From NCBI RefSeq assembly GCF_001439695.1, contig NZ_JYLL01000023.1:28334-92333 (forward strand): a stretch of DNA of 64,000 bases, written 5' to 3'. Positions 1 to 10,467 of this stretch are shown in pieces. This stretch comes from Pseudomonas veronii. GTDB lineage: Bacteria; Pseudomonadota; Gammaproteobacteria; Pseudomonadales; Pseudomonadaceae. The position numbers were made by a program, and so were the translations under genes. Within the stretch, counting starts at the first letter, position 1; every line of letters starts with the position of its first letter. Under the pieces are notes generated by a model, which worked only from the letters and a program-made list of their open reading frames with translations, had not been told where the DNA came from and did no database searches.

Positions 1-474
1 TTTGAAGGTGTGGCCACGGTGGTCAACAAGCTGTTCAACATGGTCCAGCCGGATATGGCCGTGTTTGGTCAGAAGGACTACCAGCAACTGGCCGTGATTC
101 GCGCCATGGTCCATGACCTGAACATGCCGATCCAGATCATCGGTGAACCGACCGTGCGCGCCGAGGATGGCCTCGCGCTGTCATCGCGCAACGGTTACCT
201 CACCGCCGAGCAGCGGGCCGTTGCGCCGACGTTGTACCGCAGCCTGAGTCAGATTGCCGCCGCCATCAAAGGCGGCGACCGCGACTTCGCCAAACTGCGT
301 GCCGAACAGGTCCAGCAGATCGAAGCCGCCGGCATGCGCGTGGATTACCTCGAAGTGCGCCAAGGCGTCCACCTGCGCCCGGCTATGGCCGAGGATCGCG
401 ATGTAGTGATCCTGGTCGCGGCCTACCTGGGCGCGACGCGTCTGATCGACAACCTGCATCTGACCCTCGACTGA
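1..474 (+). CDS. panC: Pantothenate synthetase, C-terminal part (5' end outside window)
   Basis: PanC joins pantoate and beta-alanine using ATP in the cytoplasm, the last step of vitamin B5 (pantothenate) synthesis. The reading frame is open from base 1 and ends at the TGA at 472-474, giving 157 residues of a protein normally near 285. The visible part contains the conserved stretch FNMVQPDMAVFGQKDYQQL and the SSRN(G/R)YL segment typical of the family. The start and the upstream half, with the ATP-binding HIGH-like motif, lie outside the window. Upstream panB/panD partners cannot be seen. The identification rests on clear family motifs. Confidence 0.95.
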   Translation, partial: FEGVATVVNKLFNMVQPDMAVFGQKDYQQLAVIRAMVHDLNMPIQIIGEPTVRAEDGLALSSRNGYLTAEQRAVAPTLYRSLSQIAAAIKGGDRDFAKLRAEQVQQIEAAGMRVDYLEVRQGVHLRPAMAEDRDVVILVAAYLGATRLIDNLHLTLD

Positions 475-501
475 CCCCCTGCCCGTTGCCCAGCCTGATG
501 C

Positions 502-523
502 GCCGGTATAAAAAAGTACCGGC
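502..523 (+). terminator. Hairpin after panC
   Basis: A 7-bp stem (GCCGGTA/TACCGGC) encloses an A-rich loop 28 bases after the panC stop. There is no clear T-run behind it, so termination is plausible but not certain. The rest of the 213-bp panC-pgi gap shows no gene and should hold the pgi promoter. Confidence 0.4.
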
Positions 524-687
524 CACAGCGCAGACAAAGCCAAGACATATCGACACGCTAGGTTTAATGTATTCGCCCTGCGCTATGGTTAGCGCTGTCC
601 GGAACCCATTGCTTGATGAAAGACTGGATGTTTCGGGCTTTGAAGTGTCCTAAAGGCAGTCCCCGTAATAAAAGGAAACCCGCAGCG

Positions 688-2352
688 ATGGCGTACTACC
701 GCACCCCTCATGACGTTACCGCTCTGCCCGCCTGGCGAGCGCTCAATCAACATCGCCAAGCCATGCAGGATTTCAGCATGCGCGACGCGTTCAATGCCGA
801 TCCTCAGCGTTTTTCCCAATTCACCTTGAGCAGCTGCGGGCTTTTCCTCGATTACTCGAAAAACCTGATCACCAGCGAAACCCGCAACCTGCTCGTGGAC
901 CTGGCCAAGGAAGTCGACCTTAAAGCCGCGATCGACGCGCTGTATGCCGGCGAGCCGGTGAACTCGTCCGAGGGTCGCCCTGCCCTGCACACCGCCCTGC
1001 GCCGCCCAGTGGGCGACAAGTTGTCGGTCAACGGCGTGAACATCATGCCGGACGTACACAAGGTGTTGAACCAGATCACCGACCTCGTGGGCCGCATCCA
1101 CGACGGCCTGTGGCGCGGCTACACCGAGAAGCCGATCACCGACGTGGTGAACATCGGCATCGGTGGCTCGTTCCTCGGCCCGGAGCTGGTCTCCGAAGCG
1201 TTGCTGTCCTACGCCCACAAAGGCGTGCGCTGCCACTACCTGGCGAACATCGACGGCAGCGAGTTCCACGAGCTGACCATGAAGCTGCGTGCCGAGACCA
1301 CGCTGTTCATCGTCTCGTCGAAATCCTTCAACACCCTCGAAACCCTGAAAAACGCCCAGGCCGCCCGCGCCTGGTACCTGGCCCAGGGCGGCTCGGAAGC
1401 CGAGCTGTATCGCCACTTCATCGCCGTATCGAGCAACAACGCGGCCGCCGTGGCCTTCGGTATCCGCGAAGAAAACATCTTCCCGATGTGGGACTGGGTC
1501 GGCGGCCGTTACTCGCTGTGGTCGGCCATCGGCCTGCCCATCGCCCTGGCCATCGGCATGTCGAACTTCAAGGAACTGCTGTCCGGTGCCTACACCATGG
1601 ACCAGCATTTCCAGAACGCGCCGTTCGAACAGAACATGCCGGTGCTGCTCGGCCTGCTGGGTGTGTGGTATGGCAACTTCTGGGGCGCGCAGAGCCATGC
1701 GATCCTGCCCTACGACCACTACCTGCGTAACATCACCAAACACTTGCAACAGCTGGACATGGAATCCAACGGCAAGAGCGTGCGCCAGGACGGTACGCCG
1801 GTGTCCACCGATACCGGCCCGGTGATCTGGGGCGGCGTGGGCTGCAACGGCCAGCACGCGTACCACCAGTTGCTGCACCAGGGCACCCAACTGATCCCGG
1901 CCGACTTTATCGTGCCGATCGTCAGCTTCAACCCGGTCTCCGACCACCATCAGTGGCTGTACGCCAACTGCCTGTCCCAGAGCCAGGCGCTGATGCTCGG
2001 CAAGACCCGCAGCGAAGCCGAAGCCGAGCTGCGCGACAAGGGCCTGCCGGAAGCCGACGTGCAGAAGCTGGCCCCGCACAAGGTGATCCCGGGCAACCGT
2101 CCGAGCAACACCCTGGTGGTCGAGCGCATCAGCCCGCGGCGCCTGGGCGCACTGGTCGCGATGTATGAACACAAAGTGTTCGTGCAAAGCGTGATCTGGG
2201 GCATCAACGCCTTCGACCAATGGGGCGTGGAGCTGGGCAAGGAACTGGGCAAGGGCGTCTACAACCGCCTGACCGGCGCCGAAGAAAGCCTGGCCGACGA
2301 TGCGTCGACCCAGGGCCTGATCAACTACTTCCGCGGTCGTCACCGCGGCTGA
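688..2352 (+). CDS. pgi: Glucose-6-phosphate isomerase
   Basis: Interconverts glucose-6-phosphate and fructose-6-phosphate in the cytoplasm. In Pseudomonas, which lacks a complete Embden-Meyerhof route, this serves gluconeogenesis and the Entner-Doudoroff cycle. The start chosen is ATG 688, behind AAAGGA at 671, giving 554 residues, the usual bacterial length; an in-frame ATG 75 bases upstream has no ribosome site and adds non-conserved residues. Family motifs seen are GIGGSFLGP (about residue 156), the signature WDWVGGRYSLWSAIGLP (about 267), the SNGKS phosphate loop, and the C-terminal ELGKELGKG segment with the active-site lysine. It stands alone between hairpins. Confidence 0.97.
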   Translation: MAYYRTPHDVTALPAWRALNQHRQAMQDFSMRDAFNADPQRFSQFTLSSCGLFLDYSKNLITSETRNLLVDLAKEVDLKAAIDALYAGEPVNSSEGRPALHTALRRPVGDKLSVNGVNIMPDVHKVLNQITDLVGRIHDGLWRGYTEKPITDVVNIGIGGSFLGPELVSEALLSYAHKGVRCHYLANIDGSEFHELTMKLRAETTLFIVSSKSFNTLETLKNAQAARAWYLAQGGSEAELYRHFIAVSSNNAAAVAFGIREENIFPMWDWVGGRYSLWSAIGLPIALAIGMSNFKELLSGAYTMDQHFQNAPFEQNMPVLLGLLGVWYGNFWGAQSHAILPYDHYLRNITKHLQQLDMESNGKSVRQDGTPVSTDTGPVIWGGVGCNGQHAYHQLLHQGTQLIPADFIVPIVSFNPVSDHHQWLYANCLSQSQALMLGKTRSEAEAELRDKGLPEADVQKLAPHKVIPGNRPSNTLVVERISPRRLGALVAMYEHKVFVQSVIWGINAFDQWGVELGKELGKGVYNRLTGAEESLADDASTQGLINYFRGRHRG

Positions 2353-2364
2353 CGTCGGTCACAC

Positions 2365-2394
2365 AGGGCCGGCGTCCATTCGGACGTCGGCCTT
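2365..2394 (+). terminator. Hairpin after pgi
   Basis: An 11-13 bp stem with one G-U pair and an ATTC loop begins 13 bases after the pgi stop. It is GC-rich and followed by TTGAA rather than a long T-run. It is probably the pgi terminator and separates pgi from acs. Confidence 0.5.
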
Positions 2395-2457
2395 GAACCC
2401 GCCCCCGACTGGGTGCATCTTTATGACTTGTCGCAAAAACAAGAATAAGGATCGCTC

Positions 2458-4395
<1,938 letters not shown>

Positions 4396-4411
4396 GAACC
4401 CGCGCGTCGCC

Positions 4412-5281
4412 ATGGAATTTATCCGCAGCCGTATCGAAACCCAGTTGATGAGCCTCACCGGCTTGTCGCTGGGCCAGTTGGACCTGGAAAACCCCAAGGG
4501 CGACCCCGGCCTGTTCGGCCCGGACTCGGTCAGTTGGCAAGTGCATGGCGATTTCAGCAGCATGCTCATCGGCGGCATCAGCGCCTTGATGCTGCAAGCC
4601 TTGCACCCATTGGCGCTGGCTGGCGTGTGGGACCATTCGAACTTTCGCCAGGACATGCTCGGGCGCCTGCGCCGCACGTCGCAGTTCATTTCCGGCACCA
4701 CCTTCGGCTCGCGCAAAGACGCCGATTGGCTGATCGAGAAAGTACGCACCATTCACCTGCAGGTTGTCGGCCATGCACCCGACGGCCGCGCCTATGCGGC
4801 CAGCGACCCGCAGTTGCTGACCTGGGTGCATGTGGCGGAGGTCAGCAGCTTCCTCGCCGCACACGTGCGTTATCGCAACCCGCAGCTGTCGGGGCGCGAT
4901 CAGGATCGTTACTACAACGAAATCGCCCTGGTCGCCGAACGCCTGGGCGCGCGGAATGTGCCGCGCTCACGCGAGGAAATTGCGGATTATCTGGCGCGTA
5001 TCCGTCCACAATTGTTGTGCGACGCGCGCAGCCGCGAAGTGCTGCGCCTGCTGCTCGAAGCCCCGGCGCCCAGCACCCTGGCCAAACCCTTTGGCGCCCT
5101 GATGATGCAGGCCGGGATCGACCTGCTGCCGGCCTGGGCCGCCGACATGCTGGGGCAACACCCGAGCCCGCTGCAACGCCAGTTGGTGCGTGCCGGGGTC
5201 AAGCGCAGCGCGCCGGTGCTGCGTTGGGCAATGCGCAATGGCTCGGTGCAGCGCGCGCATCGGCGGATGGGGTTGATGTAG
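4412..5281 (+). CDS. MpaB-type oxygenase family protein (DUF2236)
   Basis: A 289-residue protein of the DUF2236/ER-bound oxygenase (MpaB/latex-clearing protein) family. Members are mostly alpha-helical haem-dependent oxygenases or peroxygenases; the substrate here is unknown. Conserved family features seen are MLQALHPLALAGVWDHS (about residues 58-74, with histidines that could ligand haem), the SRKDADWLIEKVRTIH block, and WVHVAEVSSFL near 140. It starts 16 bases after the acs stop with AGGAA upstream, so it is probably co-transcribed with acs. No signal peptide is visible. Family assignment is firm; function is inference. Confidence 0.8.
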   Translation: MEFIRSRIETQLMSLTGLSLGQLDLENPKGDPGLFGPDSVSWQVHGDFSSMLIGGISALMLQALHPLALAGVWDHSNFRQDMLGRLRRTSQFISGTTFGSRKDADWLIEKVRTIHLQVVGHAPDGRAYAASDPQLLTWVHVAEVSSFLAAHVRYRNPQLSGRDQDRYYNEIALVAERLGARNVPRSREEIADYLARIRPQLLCDARSREVLRLLLEAPAPSTLAKPFGALMMQAGIDLLPAWAADMLGQHPSPLQRQLVRAGVKRSAPVLRWAMRNGSVQRAHRRMGLM

Positions 5282-5338
5282 GCGACGCTCCATAACTGCT
5301 AAACTCCGCGCCCACATTTACCCAGCAAGGCGCGCTCC

Positions 5339-6355
5339 ATGTCTCCCCTGAACCAGGCGCTGCGCGCCGCCCTCGATCATCGTCAAGGCCTGATCAGCGA
5401 GTTGCACGCCCAAGGCACCGACTGTTACCGGCTGTTCCACGGCAGCCAGGAAGGCGCCGGTGGCCTGACCATCGACCGCTATGGCCCGCAATTGCTGGTG
5501 CAGAGCTTCCACCAACCGCTGGAAAGCGCAGACTTGCTGGACCTGCATCAACTGATCAGCCAGTACATGGGCCTGGAATTGCTGCTGGTGTACAACGACC
5601 GTTCCCGTGGCAACTCGCGGATCGACCGCGAAGACACGGTCTACCGCGCCACACCGCCAGCGCTGCAGGACCTGGTCGGCCACGAATGGGGCCTCAATTA
5701 CCGCGTGCGCGGGCGCCATGCAGGGCAAGACCCGTTGCTGTTCCTCGACCTGCGCAACACCCGCGGCTGGGTCAAGACACACAGTGCCGGCAAAAGCGTA
5801 CTGAACCTGTTCGCCTACACCTGTGGCGTGGGCCTGAGCGCCGCGGCCGGCGGTGCCCGTGACGTGTGCAACCTGGATTTTGCCGAAGGCAACCTGGCGG
5901 TCGGCCGCGAAAACGGCCTGCTCAACCCGCAACTGGCACCCATGACGTTCGTGCAATCCGATTATTTCCCGGCGATTCGCCAGCTGGCCGGCCTGCCGAT
6001 CACCCAGCGGCGCGGGCAGAAACTGCCGAGCTATCCGCGCCTGGAACCGCGTCAATATGACCTGGTGTTGCTTGACCCGCCGGCATGGGCCAAGAGCGCC
6101 TTCGGCACCGTCGACCTGTTGCGCGACTATCAAAGCCTGCTCAAGCCGGCGCTGTTGGCAACCGCCGACGACGGCGTGCTGATCTGCTGCAACAACCTGG
6201 CAAAAGTGAGCATGGACGATTGGCGTGAGCAGGTGCTACGTTGCGCCGAGAAAGCCGGGCGTCCGGTGCGCGACTGGCAAATCATGCCTCCTGGCGCCGA
6301 CTTTCCGTCGCAAGACCAGCAACCTCCGTTGAAGACTCTGATCCTGCAGTTATAG
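5339..6355 (+). CDS. Class I SAM-dependent methyltransferase, RlmI-like
   Basis: A 338-residue methyltransferase resembling the RlmI/RlmK group that methylates cytosine C5 or guanine in 23S rRNA. An N-terminal domain contains GGLTIDRYG, followed by the SAM-binding NLFAYTCGVGLSAA motif (about residues 160-175) and the LLDPPAW motif (about 242-248). RlmI proper has a PUA domain and about 396 residues; this protein is shorter, so rRNA specificity is uncertain and no symbol is given. It lies 57 bases behind the MpaB-type gene on the same strand, possibly in the same transcript. Confidence 0.8.
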   Translation: MSPLNQALRAALDHRQGLISELHAQGTDCYRLFHGSQEGAGGLTIDRYGPQLLVQSFHQPLESADLLDLHQLISQYMGLELLLVYNDRSRGNSRIDREDTVYRATPPALQDLVGHEWGLNYRVRGRHAGQDPLLFLDLRNTRGWVKTHSAGKSVLNLFAYTCGVGLSAAAGGARDVCNLDFAEGNLAVGRENGLLNPQLAPMTFVQSDYFPAIRQLAGLPITQRRGQKLPSYPRLEPRQYDLVLLDPPAWAKSAFGTVDLLRDYQSLLKPALLATADDGVLICCNNLAKVSMDDWREQVLRCAEKAGRPVRDWQIMPPGADFPSQDQQPPLKTLILQL

Positions 6356-6443
6356 GAATTTTCTGAAAGAGGGTGGCTCTTCGGAACCGAAAACCCGTGC
6401 CATACTCCAAGGCACTCCTGTTCGACATAGATGGCGCCGCCCC

Positions 6444-9377
6444 ATGCCCAAAGGATTGATTCGCGCCACTGGCGCCTTGTTGACTGCCGTTGCCCTGTAC
6501 AGCTTGCTGGGCTTTTTGATTTTGCCCGGCATTGCCCTTCGCATAGCCAACCAACAGTTGGCCAACTACGCCACGGTACCGGCCCGCATCGAGCGTATCG
6601 AGCTCAACCCGTTCAGCCTGGAAGTGACGCTGTGGGGCCTCAAGATCGGCGATCCTGGCAAGGAACAAGTGGGTTTCGAGCGGCTCTACGCCAACCTGCA
6701 GCTCGACAGCCTGTGGACCCGCGCCCTGCACCTGGCCGATGTGCAACTCGACAAACCCAAGACCGAGTTGCTGTTCGACAAGTCCGGCCAGTTGAACCTG
6801 GCGCAGTTGTTCAAACTGCCACCCAGCGAACCGACACCGGCAGACCCCAACGCCAAGCCGTTCCCGTTGCGGATCGAGCGGATCAAGCTGGCGGGCGGTT
6901 ATCTGCACTTTGAAGACCTGCGCCCCAGCGAGCCAATCGAGTTCCTCTACGACAAACTCGACTTCGAGCTGAAAAACCTCAGCACCCTGCCGGAAGACAA
7001 TGCCGACATGACCCTGGTCGCCGCCGGCCCGGAAGGCGGGCAGATCGACTGGAAGGGTAACGTCAGCCTGGTGCCGATCACGTCCAAAGGCACCCTGAAA
7101 ATCACCGATGGCAAGATGAAAGCCTGGTGGCCCTATGTGCGCGACGCCCTGCCCCTGGTCCTCGAAAACGGCGTGCTCAACTTCAGCACGGACTACACGT
7201 TCAGCCTGGCCAAAGAAACCGAACTGAACCTGACCAACACCGCCGCCAGCATCGCGCCGTTCGCCATCAAGGCGCCGGATGGCCGGCCGTTGGTGCGCCT
7301 GGAGCGCCTGGACGTCAGCGAAACCACGATCGACCTGGCCAAGCAGCAGGTGGTGGTCGGCAAGATCCGCAGCAACAAGCTGGAAACCTGGGCCGCCCGC
7401 GAAGCCGATGGCCAACTGGACTGGCAGAAACTGTTCGCCAGCCAGCCGGGCAAGCCAGCCAAGGCGCCGGAAGCCGCCAGCGCGCCAGCAGCTGCCGACT
7501 CGCCCAAAGCCGCGCCCGCAGCGCCGAGCAAGCCTTGGCAAGTGCTGCTCAAGGATGTGCAACTGCGCAACTATCAGGTGCACCTGGCCGACCGCCAGGC
7601 CCAACCTGCGGTCGCGCTGGAACTCGGCCCGCTGAACGTCGATGTGCAGAACTTCGACAGCCTCAACGGCAGCCCCTTCACCCTCAAGGTCGACACCGGC
7701 CTGGGCAAGCAAGGCAAGATCCAGGCAACCGGCGAGGTCAACCTCAACCCGGTCAGCGCCAAGCTGAAAGTGAATACCCAGGACATCGATCTGCGGGTCG
7801 CGCAGTCCTATATCAGCCCGTTCATCCGCCTGGAACTGCGTAGCGGCATGCTCGGCAGCAACCTCGATGTGAACCTCAAAAGCACCGAGCCGCTGGCCCT
7901 ACAGATCACCGGCCGGGCGCAGGTCGATCAGTTGCATACCCTCGACACCCTCAAGACCCGCGACTTCCTCAAATGGCAGCGCCTGGTGCTGGAAGGGCTG
8001 AACTACCAGCATGGCGACAGCCTGTCGATCGACAAGGTCAACCTGCAACAGCCCTATGTGCGCTTCATGATCAACGATGATCGCACCACCAACGTCGACG
8101 ACCTGTTGATTCCCCAGCCGGCCGACAGCGGCGCCAAGCCAGCGGCCAAGCCGGCCGCAAGCAAAGAAAAACCGCTGGGCATTCATATCGGGCAGATCGC
8201 GATCAACGACGGTTCGGCCAACTTCGCCGACTTCAGCCTCACGCCCAACTTTGCCACCGCGATCCAACAGCTCAACGGGCAGATCGGCACCATTGACAGC
8301 CGCCAGGCCAAACCGGCAGCTGTCGACATCAAGGGCAAGGTGGATCGCTATGCACCGGTGACCATCAAAGGCAGCGTGAACCCGTTTGATCCGATGGCGG
8401 CACTGGATATCGCCACCAGCTTCAAACGTGTCGAGCTGACGACCCTGACGCCCTACTCGGGTAAGTTCGCCGGTTTCCGGATTCGCAAGGGCCGCCTCAA
8501 CCTCGACCTGCATTACGTGATCACCAAAGGCCAGCTGAAGGCCGAGAACAAAGTGGTGGTCGAGCAACTGCAACTGGGTGAGAAAGTCGACAGTGCCGAT
8601 GCGGTAGACCTGCCGATTCGCCTGGCGATCGCCCTGCTCAAGGACTCTGACGGCAAGATCTCGATTGAACTGCCCATCAGCGGCGACTTGAACAACCCGC
8701 AATTCAGCGTGATGCCGATCGTCTGGCAGACCCTGCGCAACCTGGTGGTGCGCGCGGCAACGGCGCCGTTCAAGTTTATCGGTGGGCTGGTGAGCGGCGG
8801 CGGTTCGGAAGACCTCGGCAATGTCTCGTTCGCCGCAGGCTCCAGCGAACTGAACAAAGACGCCGAGGGCGCCCTGAACACCTTGGCCAAGGCCCTCAAA
8901 GAACGCCCTACCCTGCGCCTGGAAATCGAAGGCACGGCGGCGGCCGACAGTGACGGCAAGTTCCTCGCCGAGCAGCGCCTGGAGCGCGAATACCAATATA
9001 ACTATTACAAGATCCTGCAGCGCCGTGGCGACAAGGTTCCGGCCCAGGCGTCCTTGCTGCAAGTACCGGAAAAGGAAAAAGCCCCCTTGCTCGAAGGTAT
9101 CTACCGCACCCGCCTGAAACAACAACCACCGGCGGAGTGGAAAAACCTGAGCGACGATGAACGCACGGCCAAACTCAAGGGCGGCGTGATCACGTTCTGG
9201 AGCAGCAGCGACGTGCTGTTGCGCCAGCTCGGTCAGGACCGCGCAAGCACCATCAAGGACTACCTGGTCGACAAAGGGCAGCTGGAAGATGACCGGGTGT
9301 ACTTCGTCGACGCCAAACTGGGCCAGGCCGAGAAGGATGGCCGGGTGGTAACGCAGATGCATCTGGACGCCGAATGA
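6444..9377 (+). CDS. DUF748 domain envelope protein, AsmA-like
   Basis: A 977-residue protein anchored by one N-terminal hydrophobic helix (about residues 8-30), with the rest predicted outside the inner membrane. It has the repetitive beta-rich DUF748 architecture (ELNPFSLEVTLWGLKIGD near the start), which is related to AsmA-like proteins thought to act in lipid transport or outer-membrane homeostasis. Alanine/proline-rich linkers occur near residues 343-366 and 560-575. The C-terminal part has an OmpA-like segment (VSFAAGSSELNKDAEGALNTL, about 792-811) that may bind peptidoglycan. The precise role is unknown. A GCAA-loop hairpin follows the stop. Confidence 0.8.
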   Translation: MPKGLIRATGALLTAVALYSLLGFLILPGIALRIANQQLANYATVPARIERIELNPFSLEVTLWGLKIGDPGKEQVGFERLYANLQLDSLWTRALHLADVQLDKPKTELLFDKSGQLNLAQLFKLPPSEPTPADPNAKPFPLRIERIKLAGGYLHFEDLRPSEPIEFLYDKLDFELKNLSTLPEDNADMTLVAAGPEGGQIDWKGNVSLVPITSKGTLKITDGKMKAWWPYVRDALPLVLENGVLNFSTDYTFSLAKETELNLTNTAASIAPFAIKAPDGRPLVRLERLDVSETTIDLAKQQVVVGKIRSNKLETWAAREADGQLDWQKLFASQPGKPAKAPEAASAPAAADSPKAAPAAPSKPWQVLLKDVQLRNYQVHLADRQAQPAVALELGPLNVDVQNFDSLNGSPFTLKVDTGLGKQGKIQATGEVNLNPVSAKLKVNTQDIDLRVAQSYISPFIRLELRSGMLGSNLDVNLKSTEPLALQITGRAQVDQLHTLDTLKTRDFLKWQRLVLEGLNYQHGDSLSIDKVNLQQPYVRFMINDDRTTNVDDLLIPQPADSGAKPAAKPAASKEKPLGIHIGQIAINDGSANFADFSLTPNFATAIQQLNGQIGTIDSRQAKPAAVDIKGKVDRYAPVTIKGSVNPFDPMAALDIATSFKRVELTTLTPYSGKFAGFRIRKGRLNLDLHYVITKGQLKAENKVVVEQLQLGEKVDSADAVDLPIRLAIALLKDSDGKISIELPISGDLNNPQFSVMPIVWQTLRNLVVRAATAPFKFIGGLVSGGGSEDLGNVSFAAGSSELNKDAEGALNTLAKALKERPTLRLEIEGTAAADSDGKFLAEQRLEREYQYNYYKILQRRGDKVPAQASLLQVPEKEKAPLLEGIYRTRLKQQPPAEWKNLSDDERTAKLKGGVITFWSSSDVLLRQLGQDRASTIKDYLVDKGQLEDDRVYFVDAKLGQAEKDGRVVTQMHLDAE

Positions 9378-9384
9378 CCCCACG

Positions 9385-9404
9385 CGCCAGCGCAAGCTGG
9401 CGCC
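9385..9404 (+). terminator. Hairpin after DUF748 gene
   Basis: A perfect 8-bp stem (GCGCCAGC/GCTGGCGC) closed by a GCAA tetraloop, eight bases after the stop codon. There is no T-run. It resembles Pseudomonas REP-type hairpins as much as a terminator. Confidence 0.45.
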
Positions 9405-9434
9405 CACTTCGAAAGCATTCCTGGCCGGAATAGA

Positions 9435-9464
9435 ACAGGCCCCGACACATGTGCCGGGGCCTGT
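9435..9464. repeat. 30-bp near-perfect palindrome between convergent genes
   Basis: ACAGGCCCCG and CGGGGCCTGT flank a CACATGTG core; the whole 30 bp is symmetric apart from one position. It sits between the convergent DUF748 and BON genes and could end transcription from both sides, although neither side has a strong T-run. Confidence 0.6.
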
Positions 9465-9569
9465 AATGACCACATCCCTGTGGTCGGTCGCATGAACCCG
9501 TGAGGTGCATTGAGTGGATATCTAACTCACTCGTTGCCGCCGCCGCCTAGTTCAGCGATTGGTTGGGCG

Positions 9570-10172
9570 TTACTCTGCTTTCAGGCCATCGGCCGATACA
9601 GCTTTCACGCCTTTGATTTTCTTGGTGATGTTCACCGCGGTAGTTTTCTGCGCTTCGGTCACTGCGACGGAAGAAGACAGGGAAACTACACCCTTGTTGG
9701 TTTCGACTTTGATGTCGGTACCCGGAATGCCTTTCTCGGTAACCAGGTCAGCCTTCACCTTGGTAGTGATCCAAGTGTCCGAAGTGGCCTCTTTGGATTT
9801 GTCGATGTTGTCGGCTTTTACCGCACCGCCAGCCAGCAGGCCGTCAGCGGATACAGCGGTCACACCTTTGATACGCTTGGTGATGGCGACAGCGGTAGCT
9901 TTCTGCGAGTCAGAGATGGCAACGGTCGAAGACAGGGAAACCACACCTTTGTTGGTCTCAACCTTGATGTCCGAACCTGGGATGCCCTTTTCGGTCAGCA
10001 GGTCAGCTTTGACTTTGGTGGTGATCCAAGTGTCCGAGGTGGACTCTTTGGCTTTGGTCATTTCGCCAGCTGCCAGCGTCATCGGCGCCTGCGCGGTTTG
10101 AGCGAAGGCAACGTTGGCCATGGCCAGGGTCAGGGCGGTAGCAGTTGCGGTAGCGAGAGCGAACTTCTTCAT
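9570..10172 (-). CDS. Periplasmic protein with two BON domains (OsmY-like)
   Basis: A 200-residue exported protein. The signal peptide covers residues 1-24 (MKKF..VAFA), followed by two BON domains (about 45-112 and 130-198). BON domains are thought to contact phospholipid membranes; OsmY-type proteins help cells under osmotic and envelope stress. The two domains are almost identical (both carry SDTWITTKVKADL and DIKVETNKGVVSLSS), which points to a recent internal duplication. The start has AGGAG at good spacing. Upstream lies a sigma-54-like promoter, which would be unusual for an OsmY homolog. The precise role is not known. Confidence 0.85.
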   Translation of the reverse strand: MKKFALATATATALTLAMANVAFAQTAQAPMTLAAGEMTKAKESTSDTWITTKVKADLLTEKGIPGSDIKVETNKGVVSLSSTVAISDSQKATAVAITKRIKGVTAVSADGLLAGGAVKADNIDKSKEATSDTWITTKVKADLVTEKGIPGTDIKVETNKGVVSLSSSVAVTEAQKTTAVNITKKIKGVKAVSADGLKAE

Positions 10173-10242
10173 ACGAGTAACTCCTGTTTTATTAAAAGTC
10201 TGCAGTGTGTGAACCTTGATGCTGCAGCATTAACAGGACTAT

Positions 10243-10259
10243 TGCAGGCACTGTGCCAA
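10243..10259 (-). promoter_or_regulatory. Possible sigma-54 promoter for the BON gene
   Basis: On the minus strand TTGGCAC, then AGTGCC, then TGCA gives a GG and a GC separated by exactly ten bases, the -24/-12 layout of RpoN promoters (consensus TGGCAC-N5-TTGCA, one mismatch). It would start RNA about 60 bases before the BON start codon. Most of the remaining 295-bp BON-pnp gap is AT-rich and shows no gene. No enhancer-binding site was identified. Confidence 0.45.
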
Positions 10260-10417
10260 GTCGAACTCTTCAAATAAACCCTTTAAAAACAATTAGTTAT
10301 AGATTGAGCGAATTTTCGGATTCGTGCAATTTGCATGAAGCAGAGCGTGCCTGCATGCAAGTTGCGGCTTTTGGCTGTGATTAAGCGTCTGATTTTTCGG
10401 CATTTTCCTGCACGCAT

Positions 10418-10446
10418 AAAAAAAGGACTCCGAAGAGTCCTTTTTT
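10418..10446 (-). terminator. Rho-independent terminator of pnp
   Basis: An 8-bp stem (AAGGACTC/GAGTCCTT) with a CGAA loop, flanked by A and T runs on the two sides, just after the pnp stop on the minus strand. It could work in both directions. Confidence 0.9.
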
Positions 10447-10467
10447 CAGCGTGAAGCCTGCGGGTAT

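Noticed and set aside
589..2343. 584-codon open frame antisense to pgi
   Set aside because: It mirrors pgi with the GC-rich third positions that create long antisense frames in Pseudomonas; its translation is rich in Ala, Val, Gly, Gln and His with no family motifs and no ribosome site.
9510..10277. 255-codon frame antisense to the BON gene
   Set aside because: The BON frame has a signal peptide, ribosome site and two recognised domains; the antisense frame simply repeats because the gene is duplicated internally.
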